Positions 52,562 through 61,222 of a stretch of 64,000 bases of DNA are shown here, piece by piece. The DNA is from Chitinophaga oryziterrae. Lineage in GTDB: Bacteria; Bacteroidota; Bacteroidia; Chitinophagales; Chitinophagaceae. The number at the start of each line of letters is the position of its first letter. The first letter of the stretch is position 1. The stretch covers positions 558,001 to 622,000 of the forward strand of contig NZ_WRXO01000004.1 in assembly GCF_009758125.1 (NCBI RefSeq), given 5' to 3'. The notes below the pieces were generated by a model, which saw nothing but the letters and a program-made list of their open reading frames with translations, did not search any database and had not been told where the DNA came from. Made by a program: the position numbers and the translations under genes.

Positions 52562-52678
52562 ATGCAAAACCTTAGAGTGGAGTTTAAAAAGTACTTCAAA
52601 CCATGGAATATGCTATTGGCTTTTTACGCTCTTATAATTATATCAGGCATTATTTTCAGAATCATAAATGGTTTATAA
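52562..52678 (+). CDS. putative 38-residue membrane peptide, first in the kdp operon
   Basis: A small ORF ending 1 nt before the next one. The predicted product has a basic, amphipathic first half (MQNLRVEFKKYFKPWN) and one membrane helix (about 17-34; MLLAFYALIIISGIIF). AGGTGG lies 9 nt before the ATG. No homologue is recognised. Tight spacing with the next two small ORFs (1 and 2 nt) supports translation as part of the operon. May be an additional Kdp accessory peptide. Confidence 0.5.
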   Translation: MQNLRVEFKKYFKPWNMLLAFYALIIISGIIFRIINGL

Positions 52679-52679
52679 A

Positions 52680-52760
52680 ATGACAATTATATTGACTTTA
52701 GCGGGCATTGCCTGCTTTTTCCTATTTATTAAGATCATTCAAATTTTTGAAAAAATTTAA
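52680..52760 (+). CDS. putative 26-residue membrane peptide in the kdp operon
   Basis: A tiny ORF of 26 residues that is almost entirely one hydrophobic helix (MTIILTLAGIACFFLFIKII) with a charged end. It is 1 nt after the 38-residue ORF and 2 nt before kdpF. It resembles KdpF in size and helix but is not KdpF itself, which follows. Coding status is supported only by spacing and composition. Confidence 0.45.
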   Translation: MTIILTLAGIACFFLFIKIIQIFEKI

Positions 52761-52762
52761 GT

Positions 52763-52840
52763 ATGACGGTACTGTTAATTATCTCTGTTGCAGTTTTTCT
52801 GTACATGTTTTATGTACTTGTGAAACCAGAAAAATTCTAA
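52763..52840 (+). CDS. kdpF: KdpF, small subunit of the K+-transporting ATPase
   Basis: A 25-residue single-helix peptide (MTVLLIISVAVFLYMFYVLV, then KPEKF) with the family pattern of a hydrophobic helix ending in a short charged tail (compare the tail of E. coli KdpF). KdpF stabilises the KdpFABC complex in the inner membrane. It sits 27 nt before kdpA, which is the usual order. Too short for most gene callers. Confidence 0.8.
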   Translation: MTVLLIISVAVFLYMFYVLVKPEKF

Positions 52841-52867
52841 CATTATTAAACAATTATAACGTATAAC

Positions 52868-54568
52868 ATGAATACAGAAATTCTGGGTATTATTTTCATG
52901 TATGGTTTACTCTTACTGCTGGCAATCCCTCTGGGTCGTTATATCGGTAAAATCTTTAACTATGAGCAAACCTGGCTGGATCGCATATTCAATCCCTTAG
53001 ACAAATTATTTTACAAACTCGGGGGTATTAACCCTGATAAACAAATGAACTGGAAACAACATCTGGTTGCATTACTTATCATTAACCTTTGCTGGTTCCT
53101 TATTTGTATGTTCGTACTTACGAATATGAGCTGGCTGCCGCTGAACCCTGATGGAAATCCATCCATGAGCGGAGACCTGGCATTTAATACCGCCGTGAGT
53201 TTTGTTACCAATACCAATTTGCAGCACTACTCAGGTGAATCCGGACTTTCATACATGGGGCAGCTTACCCTGATGTTATGGCAGTTTATCAGCGCTGCTA
53301 CAGGTATAGCTATCTGCGCGGTAGTTTTCAATGCAATGAAAGAGAGAACAACCGATGTTCTCGGTAACTTCTACAGTTACTTCGTACGCAGTGCTACCCG
53401 TATATTGCTTCCGCTGGCATTTGTAGTAGGAGTGATACTCCTGTTCAACGGTACTCCAATGACAATGGAAGGTAAAGATACCATGGTCACATTACAGGGA
53501 GATACCGTACAGGTAAGCCGTGGTCCGGTGGCCGCATTCGTGGCAATAAAACAACTGGGCACAAACGGCGGCGGTTTCTACGGCCCCAATTCCGCTCATC
53601 CACTTGAGAATACGAACTACCTCACCAATATCGCCCAGACAGTATCTATCATTCTCATCCCAATGGCAATGATATTTGCCTTAGGTTATGTATTGAAACG
53701 CAGAAAACTGGCATGGACGATCTTCGGCGTCATGACAATAGGCTTCCTGTTCCTGCTGATACCTTCTGTTGTTAGTGAAATGAACGGTAACCCCGCCATC
53801 GCAAAAATGGGTATCATGCAGCAACTGGGCAGCATGGAAGGGAAAGAGGTCCGTTTTGGCCCCGCAGCATCCGCCTATTGGGCCATCAATACTACCGTTA
53901 CAAGTAACGGGTCCGTAAATGCGATGCACGACAGCATGACCGCACCCACTGGTATGTTTACGCTATTGGGAATGATGATAAACTGCTTCTATGGTGGTGT
54001 GGGCGTCGGTTTCCTGAACTTCTATATATTCATCATCCTGGCTGTTTTTGTCAGCGGATTAATGGTAGGACGAACTCCCGAATTCCTTGGTAAGAAAATC
54101 GAAGCCAGGGAAATGAAGATAGCTATGCTCATCGCGTTGCTGCATCCATTCCTGATCCTGACAGGTACCGCCATCGCAAGCCACTTGTACGCACATGATC
54201 CGGCTGCTTATGCAGGATGGTTGAATAATCCGGGTTATCACGGCTTCAGTGAAATGTTATACGAGTTTACATCATCCAGCGCAAACAACGGTAGCGGTTT
54301 CGAAGGTCTGGGGGATAATACTCCTTTCTGGAATATCGCCTGTGGCTTGGTGATGATAATCGCCCGCTACATTCCTATCATTGGCCCCGTAGCGATAGCA
54401 GGTATACTTGCTAATAAAAAGTACATACCTGAAGGTGCAGGTACGCTGAAAACAGATACAGGTACTTTTGGTATTATGACCTTCGCCGTAATATTTATCG
54501 TTGCTGCGCTCTCATTCTTCCCGGCGCTGGCATTAGGACCTATTGCCGAATATTTTGGGATGAAATAG
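52868..54568 (+). CDS. kdpA: KdpA, potassium-binding channel-like subunit
   Basis: Channel-like subunit of the KdpFABC ATPase that selects K+ in the inner membrane. The 566-residue protein has about ten hydrophobic segments and the conserved selectivity-region sequences (for example FNTAVSFVTNTNLQHYSGESG and GTNGGGFYGPNSAHPLENTNY and TSSSANNGSGFEGLGDNTPFWN), all typical of KdpA. Full family length. Part of the kdp operon. Confidence 0.98.
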   Translation: MNTEILGIIFMYGLLLLLAIPLGRYIGKIFNYEQTWLDRIFNPLDKLFYKLGGINPDKQMNWKQHLVALLIINLCWFLICMFVLTNMSWLPLNPDGNPSMSGDLAFNTAVSFVTNTNLQHYSGESGLSYMGQLTLMLWQFISAATGIAICAVVFNAMKERTTDVLGNFYSYFVRSATRILLPLAFVVGVILLFNGTPMTMEGKDTMVTLQGDTVQVSRGPVAAFVAIKQLGTNGGGFYGPNSAHPLENTNYLTNIAQTVSIILIPMAMIFALGYVLKRRKLAWTIFGVMTIGFLFLLIPSVVSEMNGNPAIAKMGIMQQLGSMEGKEVRFGPAASAYWAINTTVTSNGSVNAMHDSMTAPTGMFTLLGMMINCFYGGVGVGFLNFYIFIILAVFVSGLMVGRTPEFLGKKIEAREMKIAMLIALLHPFLILTGTAIASHLYAHDPAAYAGWLNNPGYHGFSEMLYEFTSSSANNGSGFEGLGDNTPFWNIACGLVMIIARYIPIIGPVAIAGILANKKYIPEGAGTLKTDTGTFGIMTFAVIFIVAALSFFPALALGPIAEYFGMK

Positions 54569-54593
54569 TTTTTGAAGTTCTAATAACAGGAAA

Positions 54594-56630
54594 ATGACAA
54601 AGAATAATAAACTTTTTGATAGCAGCCTGATGAAAGAGGCCCTGAAGGAATCTTTCATTAAACTGAACCCGGCGAAAATGTTCCGGAACCCGGTAATGTT
54701 CACCGTCTGGGTAGGTACACTGGTAATGGCAGGCGTCTGCCTGTGGATCGCTTCAGGGGAAAAAAATCAGGGAAACCTTACATACAATATAGTAGTAACA
54801 CTTGTACTATTTATCACATTGCTTTTTGCAAACTTTGCCGAAGCGATCGCTGAAGCAAGAGGAAAGGCACAGGCAGACAGTCTCCGGAAAACAAGGGAAG
54901 AAACTCCCGCCAAATGGATACAGACTATCGGAGAGATATTCATGAACGAAATTAAAATAGTCCCATCTTCACAACTGAAAAAAGGGGATATATTTTTATG
55001 CGAACCAGGTGATATTATCCCTTCCGACGGAGAGATCGTAGAAGGACTGGCTACCATCGACGAAAGTGCCATTACCGGCGAAAGCGCACCTGTTATCCGC
55101 GAAGCCGGCGGCGATAAAAGCAGCGTCACCGGAGGAACAAAGGTATTGTCAGACAAGATCAAAGTGATGGTAACGACTTCTCCCGGTGAAAGCTTCCTCG
55201 ACAAGATGATCGCATTGGTGGAAGGAGCAAGCCGTCAGAAAACACCGAACGAAATAGCGCTTACCATTCTGCTGGCAGGCTTCACACTTGTCTTTATCAT
55301 CGTAACAGTAACACTGGAACCTTTTGCTGCTTACGCCCATACACCTATCACCATCGCCGCTTTCATATCCTTGTTCGTATGTCTGATACCTACTACCATC
55401 GGTGGATTGCTCTCTGCAATCGGTATCGCCGGTATGGACAGGGCACTCAGGGCAAATGTTATTACCAAAAGCGGTAAAGCGGTGGAGACTGCGGGAGATA
55501 TAGATGTACTGTTGCTTGATAAAACAGGTACTATCACTATCGGTAACAGGAAGGCTACCAATTTTTATCCTATCAAAAATGTGGATAAAGAAATATTCGT
55601 AATGGCGGCAGTATTAAGCTCTATGTCCGACGAAACACCGGAAGGTAAATCTATCATAGAACTGGCAGGGATCAATCTTTCCACGATCAAAGTAGAGAAC
55701 CCGCATTTTATTAAGTTTACTGCGGAAACCAGGAGTTCAGGCATCGATTTTGCCGGCACCCGTATCCGGAAAGGTGCATCTGATTCCATACGGAACCTGG
55801 TGCAGAAAGCAGGTAACTCTTATCCTGAAGAAACGAATGACATAGTAAGGGAGATAGCCAGTAACGGAGGTACTCCACTGGTGGTAGTGAAGAATGAACA
55901 GGTACTTGGCGTAATTGAACTGCAGGATATTATTAAGCCGGGCATAAAAGAACGTTTTGAACGTCTGCGCAGGATGGGTATCAAAACAGTGATGGTGACA
56001 GGTGATAATCCGCTGACCGCAAAATATATTGCAACTAAGGCTGGTGTAGACGATTTTATCGCAGAAGCAAAACCAGAGGATAAAATGAATTATATCCGTG
56101 CGGAACAAAGTGGTGGTAAACTTGTTGCAATGATGGGAGATGGTACAAATGATGCGCCCGCACTGGCACAGGCAGACGTTGGTGTGGCCATGAACAGCGG
56201 TACCCAGGCCGCCAAAGAAGCGGGTAACATGGTGGACCTCGACAATGACCCTACAAAACTCATCGAAGTGGTTGAAATAGGAAAACAGTTGCTGATGACA
56301 AGAGGAACATTGACAACCTTCTCCATCGCAAATGATGTGGCCAAATACTTTGCTATCATCCCTGCATTATTTATCGTGGCAATACCATCTCTCCAGGGAT
56401 TAAATGTTATGCATCTCCATAGCCCTGAAAGTGCCATTCTTTCAGCAGTTATCTTTAATGCAATTATCATCCCGCTTTTGATCCCTCTGGCGTTAAAAGG
56501 AGTGAATTATAAGCCGATTGGAGCATCTGCCCTGTTGCGCAGGAACCTGTTCATTTATGGTTTGGGCGGTGTATTGATTCCTTTCATCGGGATCAAAGCC
56601 ATAGATCTCCTTGTATCATTATTCATTTAA
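54594..56630 (+). CDS. kdpB: KdpB, P-type ATPase catalytic subunit
   Basis: Energy-coupling subunit of KdpFABC, 678 residues. Seen: SAITGES (actuator), DKTGT (phosphorylated Asp, LLLDKTGTITIGN), the nucleotide-binding region and the hinge MMGDGTNDAPALAQADVGVAM, followed by C-terminal membrane segments. All P-type signature motifs are intact. Begins 25 nt after kdpA. Confidence 0.98.
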   Translation: MTKNNKLFDSSLMKEALKESFIKLNPAKMFRNPVMFTVWVGTLVMAGVCLWIASGEKNQGNLTYNIVVTLVLFITLLFANFAEAIAEARGKAQADSLRKTREETPAKWIQTIGEIFMNEIKIVPSSQLKKGDIFLCEPGDIIPSDGEIVEGLATIDESAITGESAPVIREAGGDKSSVTGGTKVLSDKIKVMVTTSPGESFLDKMIALVEGASRQKTPNEIALTILLAGFTLVFIIVTVTLEPFAAYAHTPITIAAFISLFVCLIPTTIGGLLSAIGIAGMDRALRANVITKSGKAVETAGDIDVLLLDKTGTITIGNRKATNFYPIKNVDKEIFVMAAVLSSMSDETPEGKSIIELAGINLSTIKVENPHFIKFTAETRSSGIDFAGTRIRKGASDSIRNLVQKAGNSYPEETNDIVREIASNGGTPLVVVKNEQVLGVIELQDIIKPGIKERFERLRRMGIKTVMVTGDNPLTAKYIATKAGVDDFIAEAKPEDKMNYIRAEQSGGKLVAMMGDGTNDAPALAQADVGVAMNSGTQAAKEAGNMVDLDNDPTKLIEVVEIGKQLLMTRGTLTTFSIANDVAKYFAIIPALFIVAIPSLQGLNVMHLHSPESAILSAVIFNAIIIPLLIPLALKGVNYKPIGASALLRRNLFIYGLGGVLIPFIGIKAIDLLVSLFI

Positions 56631-56645
56631 AAGAAAAGAAATAAT

Positions 56646-57212
56646 ATGAAAAGTAATATAGCGCCAGCTATCAGATTAACACTGGTTTGTGCGGTATTTT
56701 TCAGTGGTATTTATACGATGGTCTTTCTCGGCATTGCTAAGCTGGCACCCAATAAAGGACGTGGGGAAGTGATAAGCAGCAATGGCAAAACATATTATGC
56801 CAATATAGGACAGAAATTTACCGAAGACCGTTACTTCTGGTCTCGTCCGTCTGCTGTAGGCTACAACGCTGCCGGTGCAGGGGGAAGCAATAAAGGACCG
56901 TCCAATGCGGATTATCTGAAAGATGTTGCAGCAAGAATAGATACTTTCCTTGTTCATAATCCGGGGGTAGACAAATCGTCCATCCCTTCTGATCTCGTTA
57001 CGGCAAGTGGCAGTGGCCTGGATCCGGATATTTCAGTACAGGCGGCCAGAATACAGATAAAACGTATTGCAGCCATCCGTAAACTGAACGAGGCAAACCT
57101 GGATGAGATCATAACAGCTAACACGAAAAAACCTTTAATAGGGTTATTCGGAACGGAAAGAATAAATGTATTACAGTTGAATATTGCACTGGATAAATTA
57201 AGTAATCACTAA
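56646..57212 (+). CDS. kdpC: KdpC, accessory subunit of the K+-transporting ATPase
   Basis: Subunit of 188 residues with one N-terminal membrane helix (about 8-30) and an extracytoplasmic domain. Seen: EDRYFWSRPSAVGYNAAGAGGSNKGPSN and LDPDISVQAARIQIKRIA, the two best conserved KdpC blocks. It stabilises KdpFAB and may enhance ATP affinity. Fits between kdpB (15-nt gap) and the porin gene (7-nt gap). Confidence 0.97.
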   Translation: MKSNIAPAIRLTLVCAVFFSGIYTMVFLGIAKLAPNKGRGEVISSNGKTYYANIGQKFTEDRYFWSRPSAVGYNAAGAGGSNKGPSNADYLKDVAARIDTFLVHNPGVDKSSIPSDLVTASGSGLDPDISVQAARIQIKRIAAIRKLNEANLDEIITANTKKPLIGLFGTERINVLQLNIALDKLSNH

Positions 57213-57219
57213 AATATTA

Positions 57220-58299
57220 ATGATGAAGAGACTGTTGATTTGTTTATTGAGCAGTCTTGAAGGGCTGACGGTATGCGCCCAGAGTGTGGAAGAAAAGCCA
57301 TTAAAGGTAACAGGTTATCTTGAGACATATTACTCGTACGATTTCGGGAAACCGGGCAACAATCTGCGACCAGGATTTCTTTATTCTTATAACAGGCATA
57401 ATGAAGTTAATATCAACCTCGGTTATATTAAAGCTGCTTATGAAAAAGATAATGTGAGAGCAAATCTTGCACTCATGGCTGGTACCTATGCAAATGCTAA
57501 CCTGGCAGCTGAGCGGGGTGTAATGAGAAATGTATTCGAGGCAAATGCCGGTGTGAAAATCATGAAAGAACACCAGCTATGGATAGATGCCGGTATCTTT
57601 GCATCACACATAGGTTTTGAAAGCGCTATAGGAAAAGATTGCTGGAACCTCACCAGAAGTATACTTGCCGAAAATTCTCCTTATTACGAAAGTGGAGTGA
57701 GGGTATCATATACTTCATCCAATGATAAATGGTACGTAAGCGGTTTGTTTTTAAATGGCTGGCAACGCATACAACGCGTTGATGGAAATCATACTCCGGC
57801 TTTCGGGCACCAGGTTACATTTAAACCAAATGATAAACTCGTATTTAACAGCAGCTCCTTTATTGGTAACGATAAGCCTGATAGTGTGAAACAAATGCGC
57901 TACTTTCATAACTTTTATGCGCTGATGCAATTTTCCGGCAAGCTGGGGCTGATAGCCGGCTTCGATATCGGTGCCGAACAAAAGGCAAAAGGTAGCAGCG
58001 GCTACAATACCTGGTATTCGCCGGTATTGATCCTGAGGTACAAACCTGTGGAAAAGGTGGCTATAGCTGCGAGAGGTGAGTATTACAGGGATGAAAAAGG
58101 TGTGATCATTGCAACAGCGACCCCTGATGGTTTCCAGACATGGGGATATTCCCTGAACTTCGATTACACTATCCTTGACAATGTAATGTGGCGCATCGAA
58201 GGACGTGGGTTTTCAGGAAAGGATGCCATCTTTTTGAAAGATGCAACGCCATCAACAACCAATTTTTCTTTAACAACATCCTTAGCTATTTCTTTCTGA
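57220..58299 (+). CDS. outer-membrane porin-like protein (OmpL/BBP2 type) in the kdp operon
   Basis: Outer-membrane beta-barrel of 359 residues with a signal peptide (about 1-20; ending CA-QS). Barrel-like strands recur with aromatic edges (TGYLETYYSYDFGK; VNINLGYIKAAYEKD; FNFSLTTSL-type end). This is the BBP2/OmpL-like porin type that Bacteroidota keep next to kdpC, probably letting potassium or small solutes across the outer membrane; the solute is inferred from context. Its stop overlaps the KdpD-like start (TGATG). Confidence 0.82.
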   Translation: MMKRLLICLLSSLEGLTVCAQSVEEKPLKVTGYLETYYSYDFGKPGNNLRPGFLYSYNRHNEVNINLGYIKAAYEKDNVRANLALMAGTYANANLAAERGVMRNVFEANAGVKIMKEHQLWIDAGIFASHIGFESAIGKDCWNLTRSILAENSPYYESGVRVSYTSSNDKWYVSGLFLNGWQRIQRVDGNHTPAFGHQVTFKPNDKLVFNSSSFIGNDKPDSVKQMRYFHNFYALMQFSGKLGLIAGFDIGAEQKAKGSSGYNTWYSPVLILRYKPVEKVAIAARGEYYRDEKGVIIATATPDGFQTWGYSLNFDYTILDNVMWRIEGRGFSGKDAIFLKDATPSTTNFSLTTSLAISF

Positions 58300-59423
58300 T
58301 GACAGAAAAAGATCAAACCGTCCAGCATTTCCTGGACCTCATAAAAAAGTCCCGGAGGGGTAAATTCAAAGTCTACATCGGTATGAGTGCCGGTGTCGGC
58401 AAAACCTACCGTATGCTGCAGGAAGCTCATGCCCTTTTAAGAAATGGGATCGACGTAAAGATCGGTTATATAGAAACACATAACAGGAAGGAGACGCACG
58501 AATTGCTGAATGGTTTGCCGGTCATAGAACGTAGAAAATTGTTCTATAAAGGAAAAGAACTGGAAGAATTAGATCTTCAGGCGGTAATTAATTTACGGCC
58601 TGAGGTCGTTATTATAGATGAACTTGCACATACGAATATCGAAGGTAGCAAGAATGCAAAACGCTGGCAGGATGTAGTGGAAATATTGGAGTCAGGAATT
58701 AATGTTATCAGCGCAGTTAATATTCAACATATCGAAAGCCTGAATGAAGAGATCAAATCGATCACAGGTATAGAAGTAAGAGAAAGAATACCGGATAATG
58801 TGATCGCGGAGGCAGACGAAGTAGTAAATATCGACCTTACCGCAGATGAACTGATAACAAGGTTGAAAGAGGGTAAGATCTATCCGCAGGATAAAATAAC
58901 GGCAGCACTGAATAATTTTTTTAAAGGTGAACATATCCTGCAACTAAGAGAATTATCCCTGAAAGAAGTTGCTTCTCACGTTGAAAGAAAAGTTGATACA
59001 GAAATACCCCAAAAAAGCATAGGCAGGAGAGAGCGCTTCCTTGCATGTATCAGTTCAAATGATAAAACGGCACGCACTGTAATCAGAAAGACCGCCAGGC
59101 TGGCTAACTATTATAACAGCAAATGGTTCGTATTGTACGTGCAGACTCCTAATGAAAGCGCTGATAAAATAGCATTGGATAAACAACGCCATCTGATCAA
59201 TAACTTTAAAATGGCGACGGAGCTGGGCGCTGAGATTATTAAAGTAGAAAACAGAAAGGTGTCCATCGCCATTTCAGAGCAGGTTGATGAGAGGAAAATT
59301 ACGACTATCTGCATAGGCAAACCGCATCTGAACCTTTTCAGGATTATTCTGGCAACAAACATGTTCAACCAGTTACTGAAAAAACTTTCTGCTAATGACG
59401 TTGACCTGATAATATTAAGCTGA
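58299..59423 (+). CDS. KdpD N-terminal sensor domain as a separate protein
   Basis: A 374-residue cytoplasmic protein made only of the KdpD N-terminal domain (about 20-230; Walker A GMSAGVGKT at 28-36, IIDELAHTN) and a universal-stress-like domain (about 250-374, RFLACISSNDKTARTVIRKTARLA). It lacks the membrane helices and kinase of classical KdpD. The following gene provides a membrane kinase, so the sensor is split into two polypeptides. ATG chosen by overlap with the porin stop. Ends in a TGATG overlap with that kinase. Confidence 0.9.
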   Translation: MTEKDQTVQHFLDLIKKSRRGKFKVYIGMSAGVGKTYRMLQEAHALLRNGIDVKIGYIETHNRKETHELLNGLPVIERRKLFYKGKELEELDLQAVINLRPEVVIIDELAHTNIEGSKNAKRWQDVVEILESGINVISAVNIQHIESLNEEIKSITGIEVRERIPDNVIAEADEVVNIDLTADELITRLKEGKIYPQDKITAALNNFFKGEHILQLRELSLKEVASHVERKVDTEIPQKSIGRRERFLACISSNDKTARTVIRKTARLANYYNSKWFVLYVQTPNESADKIALDKQRHLINNFKMATELGAEIIKVENRKVSIAISEQVDERKITTICIGKPHLNLFRIILATNMFNQLLKKLSANDVDLIILS

Positions 59424-61150
59424 TGAAAATTAAACCAAAACTGACATTAGGTATAGGGGTCATGTTCCTCATGATATTATTACTGACTGTCCTGAGCGTT
59501 ATCTATATAAACAGGCTACGCCGCGATACCGCTAACATCCTCGTTGATAATTATAAAACACTGGATTATTCCCGGCAGATGTTACAGTCGTTAAATGCCG
59601 GTATCAGGCAACATCAACACGCTGCGATATTTGAGAAGAACCTATACCTGCAGGAGAAGAACGTGACGGAAGAAGGAGAACATTATCTTACAATTAAACT
59701 CGCAGCAGATTACGAAAGACTAAAACTTAATTTTGCTGACAGCACCGTGTTTGAAAGCGTAAGCAGGGATATAACAGATATTATGCTTGTAAATATGCAG
59801 GCTATTGCACGGAAAAGTACACTGGCGGACCATACCAGTAAAGATGGCATACTGTGGCTCAGTCTCTGCGGTACCGTGAGTTTTCTTGCCGCATTTGTAA
59901 TGCTTGTAAATCTTCCCGGTAATATCGCAGACCCAATACGGGAACTGACAGAAAGTATCAAACAGATTGCTTCGCAAAACTATGCTGAACGATTACACTT
60001 CAACAACAGAAGTGAGTTCGGGGAACTGGCAGCGGCCTTTAATACAATGGCAAAAAAACTTCAGGAATACAAGGAAGGCAACCTGGAGAAAATAATGATT
60101 GAAAAGACACGTATAGAGACATTGATCAACAATATGAACGATCCGGTTATCGGACTTGATGAAAGTAAGAAAATACTGTTCATGAACAGTACTGCACTTA
60201 AAATATCAGGACTTGATGCCGCGGAAGTATCTGGAAAATATATACAGGACGTTGCCGTACATAATGATCTTATCCGCTCTCTGGTACAAGACCTTTTTCA
60301 GACGGATAATTACATTGCTAATAAAAACCCCATAAAGATCTACGCAGATAATAAGGAAAGCTACTTTGAAAAAGAAATTATCCCAATAAAGATCATACCT
60401 ACGGGAGAAACGGAAGAAAAGCTCATTGGCAACGTGATCCTTTTACAGAATATTACCCCTTACAAAGAGCTGGATTTCGCTAAAACAAGTTTTATTGCCA
60501 CTGTTTCCCATGAGCTTAAAACCCCTATTTCATCTATAAAAATGAGCCTTCACCTCCTTGAAAACGGGGAGTTAGGAACAATAAATGACGGGCAAAGGAG
60601 CCTGCTGGACAGTATTGAAGAGGATGCAGAACGTCTGCTTAAAATTACAGGAGAACTACTCAATATGACACAGGTTGAAAGCGGTACCATACAGTTGTCT
60701 GCCTTCCCTTCTGATCCTCTTGATATATTTAAGTACGCCATTCAGGCGAACAAGACTGCGGCAGAACAAAAAGGTATCAGCCTGGAGCTGTCCACTCCCC
60801 AGGAATTACCTATGGTAGTGGCCGACAGTGAAAAAACTGCCTGGGTACTCACAAATCTCATCTCCAATGCGATCAGGTATTCATATGAGAACTCGGTTGT
60901 CAGACTTCAGATATCTTCATCCGGAGAAAAAATACTGTTTTCCGTCAAGGATACCGGCCAGGGAATACCTCCGGAATATCTGAAAAAAGTATTTGACCGC
61001 TATTTCCGGGTACCAGGTACGAAAAAAGAAGGGACCGGGTTGGGACTTTCGATCAGCAAAGAATTTATAGAAGCTGAAGGAGGGAATATTACGGTTACCA
61101 GTGAATATGGTGCAGGTACTACCTTCACGGTTACGCTAAACAAGGCGTAA
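59423..61150 (+). CDS. membrane histidine kinase linked to the kdp operon
   Basis: Sensor kinase of 575 residues: membrane helix (about 9-29), periplasmic helical domain (about 30-150), second helix (about 150-172), HAMP (about 173-225), PAS (about 235-350), HisKA with phospho-acceptor in ATVSHELKTPISS, and HATPase_c (NLISNAIRYSYENS; DTGQGIP; GTGLGLSIS). Coupled by TGATG overlap to the KdpD-like sensor gene; the pair probably replaces a full-length KdpD. No KdpE-type response regulator is in the window. A long hairpin follows. Confidence 0.93.
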   Translation: MKIKPKLTLGIGVMFLMILLLTVLSVIYINRLRRDTANILVDNYKTLDYSRQMLQSLNAGIRQHQHAAIFEKNLYLQEKNVTEEGEHYLTIKLAADYERLKLNFADSTVFESVSRDITDIMLVNMQAIARKSTLADHTSKDGILWLSLCGTVSFLAAFVMLVNLPGNIADPIRELTESIKQIASQNYAERLHFNNRSEFGELAAAFNTMAKKLQEYKEGNLEKIMIEKTRIETLINNMNDPVIGLDESKKILFMNSTALKISGLDAAEVSGKYIQDVAVHNDLIRSLVQDLFQTDNYIANKNPIKIYADNKESYFEKEIIPIKIIPTGETEEKLIGNVILLQNITPYKELDFAKTSFIATVSHELKTPISSIKMSLHLLENGELGTINDGQRSLLDSIEEDAERLLKITGELLNMTQVESGTIQLSAFPSDPLDIFKYAIQANKTAAEQKGISLELSTPQELPMVVADSEKTAWVLTNLISNAIRYSYENSVVRLQISSSGEKILFSVKDTGQGIPPEYLKKVFDRYFRVPGTKKEGTGLGLSISKEFIEAEGGNITVTSEYGAGTTFTVTLNKA

Positions 61151-61167
61151 GCAGAGAAATAATCTCC

Positions 61168-61213
61168 AATGTCGTTTAGTTAAGTTCCGCTAGGAGCTTA
61201 ACTAAACGACATT
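61168..61213. terminator. 46-nt hairpin ending the kdp operon
   Basis: A perfect 17-bp stem (AATGTCGTTTAGTTAAG and its complement) continues through 4 more base pairs including one G-U to a GCTA loop. It sits between convergent transcription units, 17 nt after the kinase stop and 9 nt from the efflux adaptor stop. No T tract follows on either strand. Confidence 0.7.
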
Positions 61214-61222
61214 ATCTGCAAA

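Noticed and set aside
54767..55204. 145-residue frame antisense to kdpB
   Set aside because: It is antisense to conserved P-type ATPase motifs and has no independent signals.
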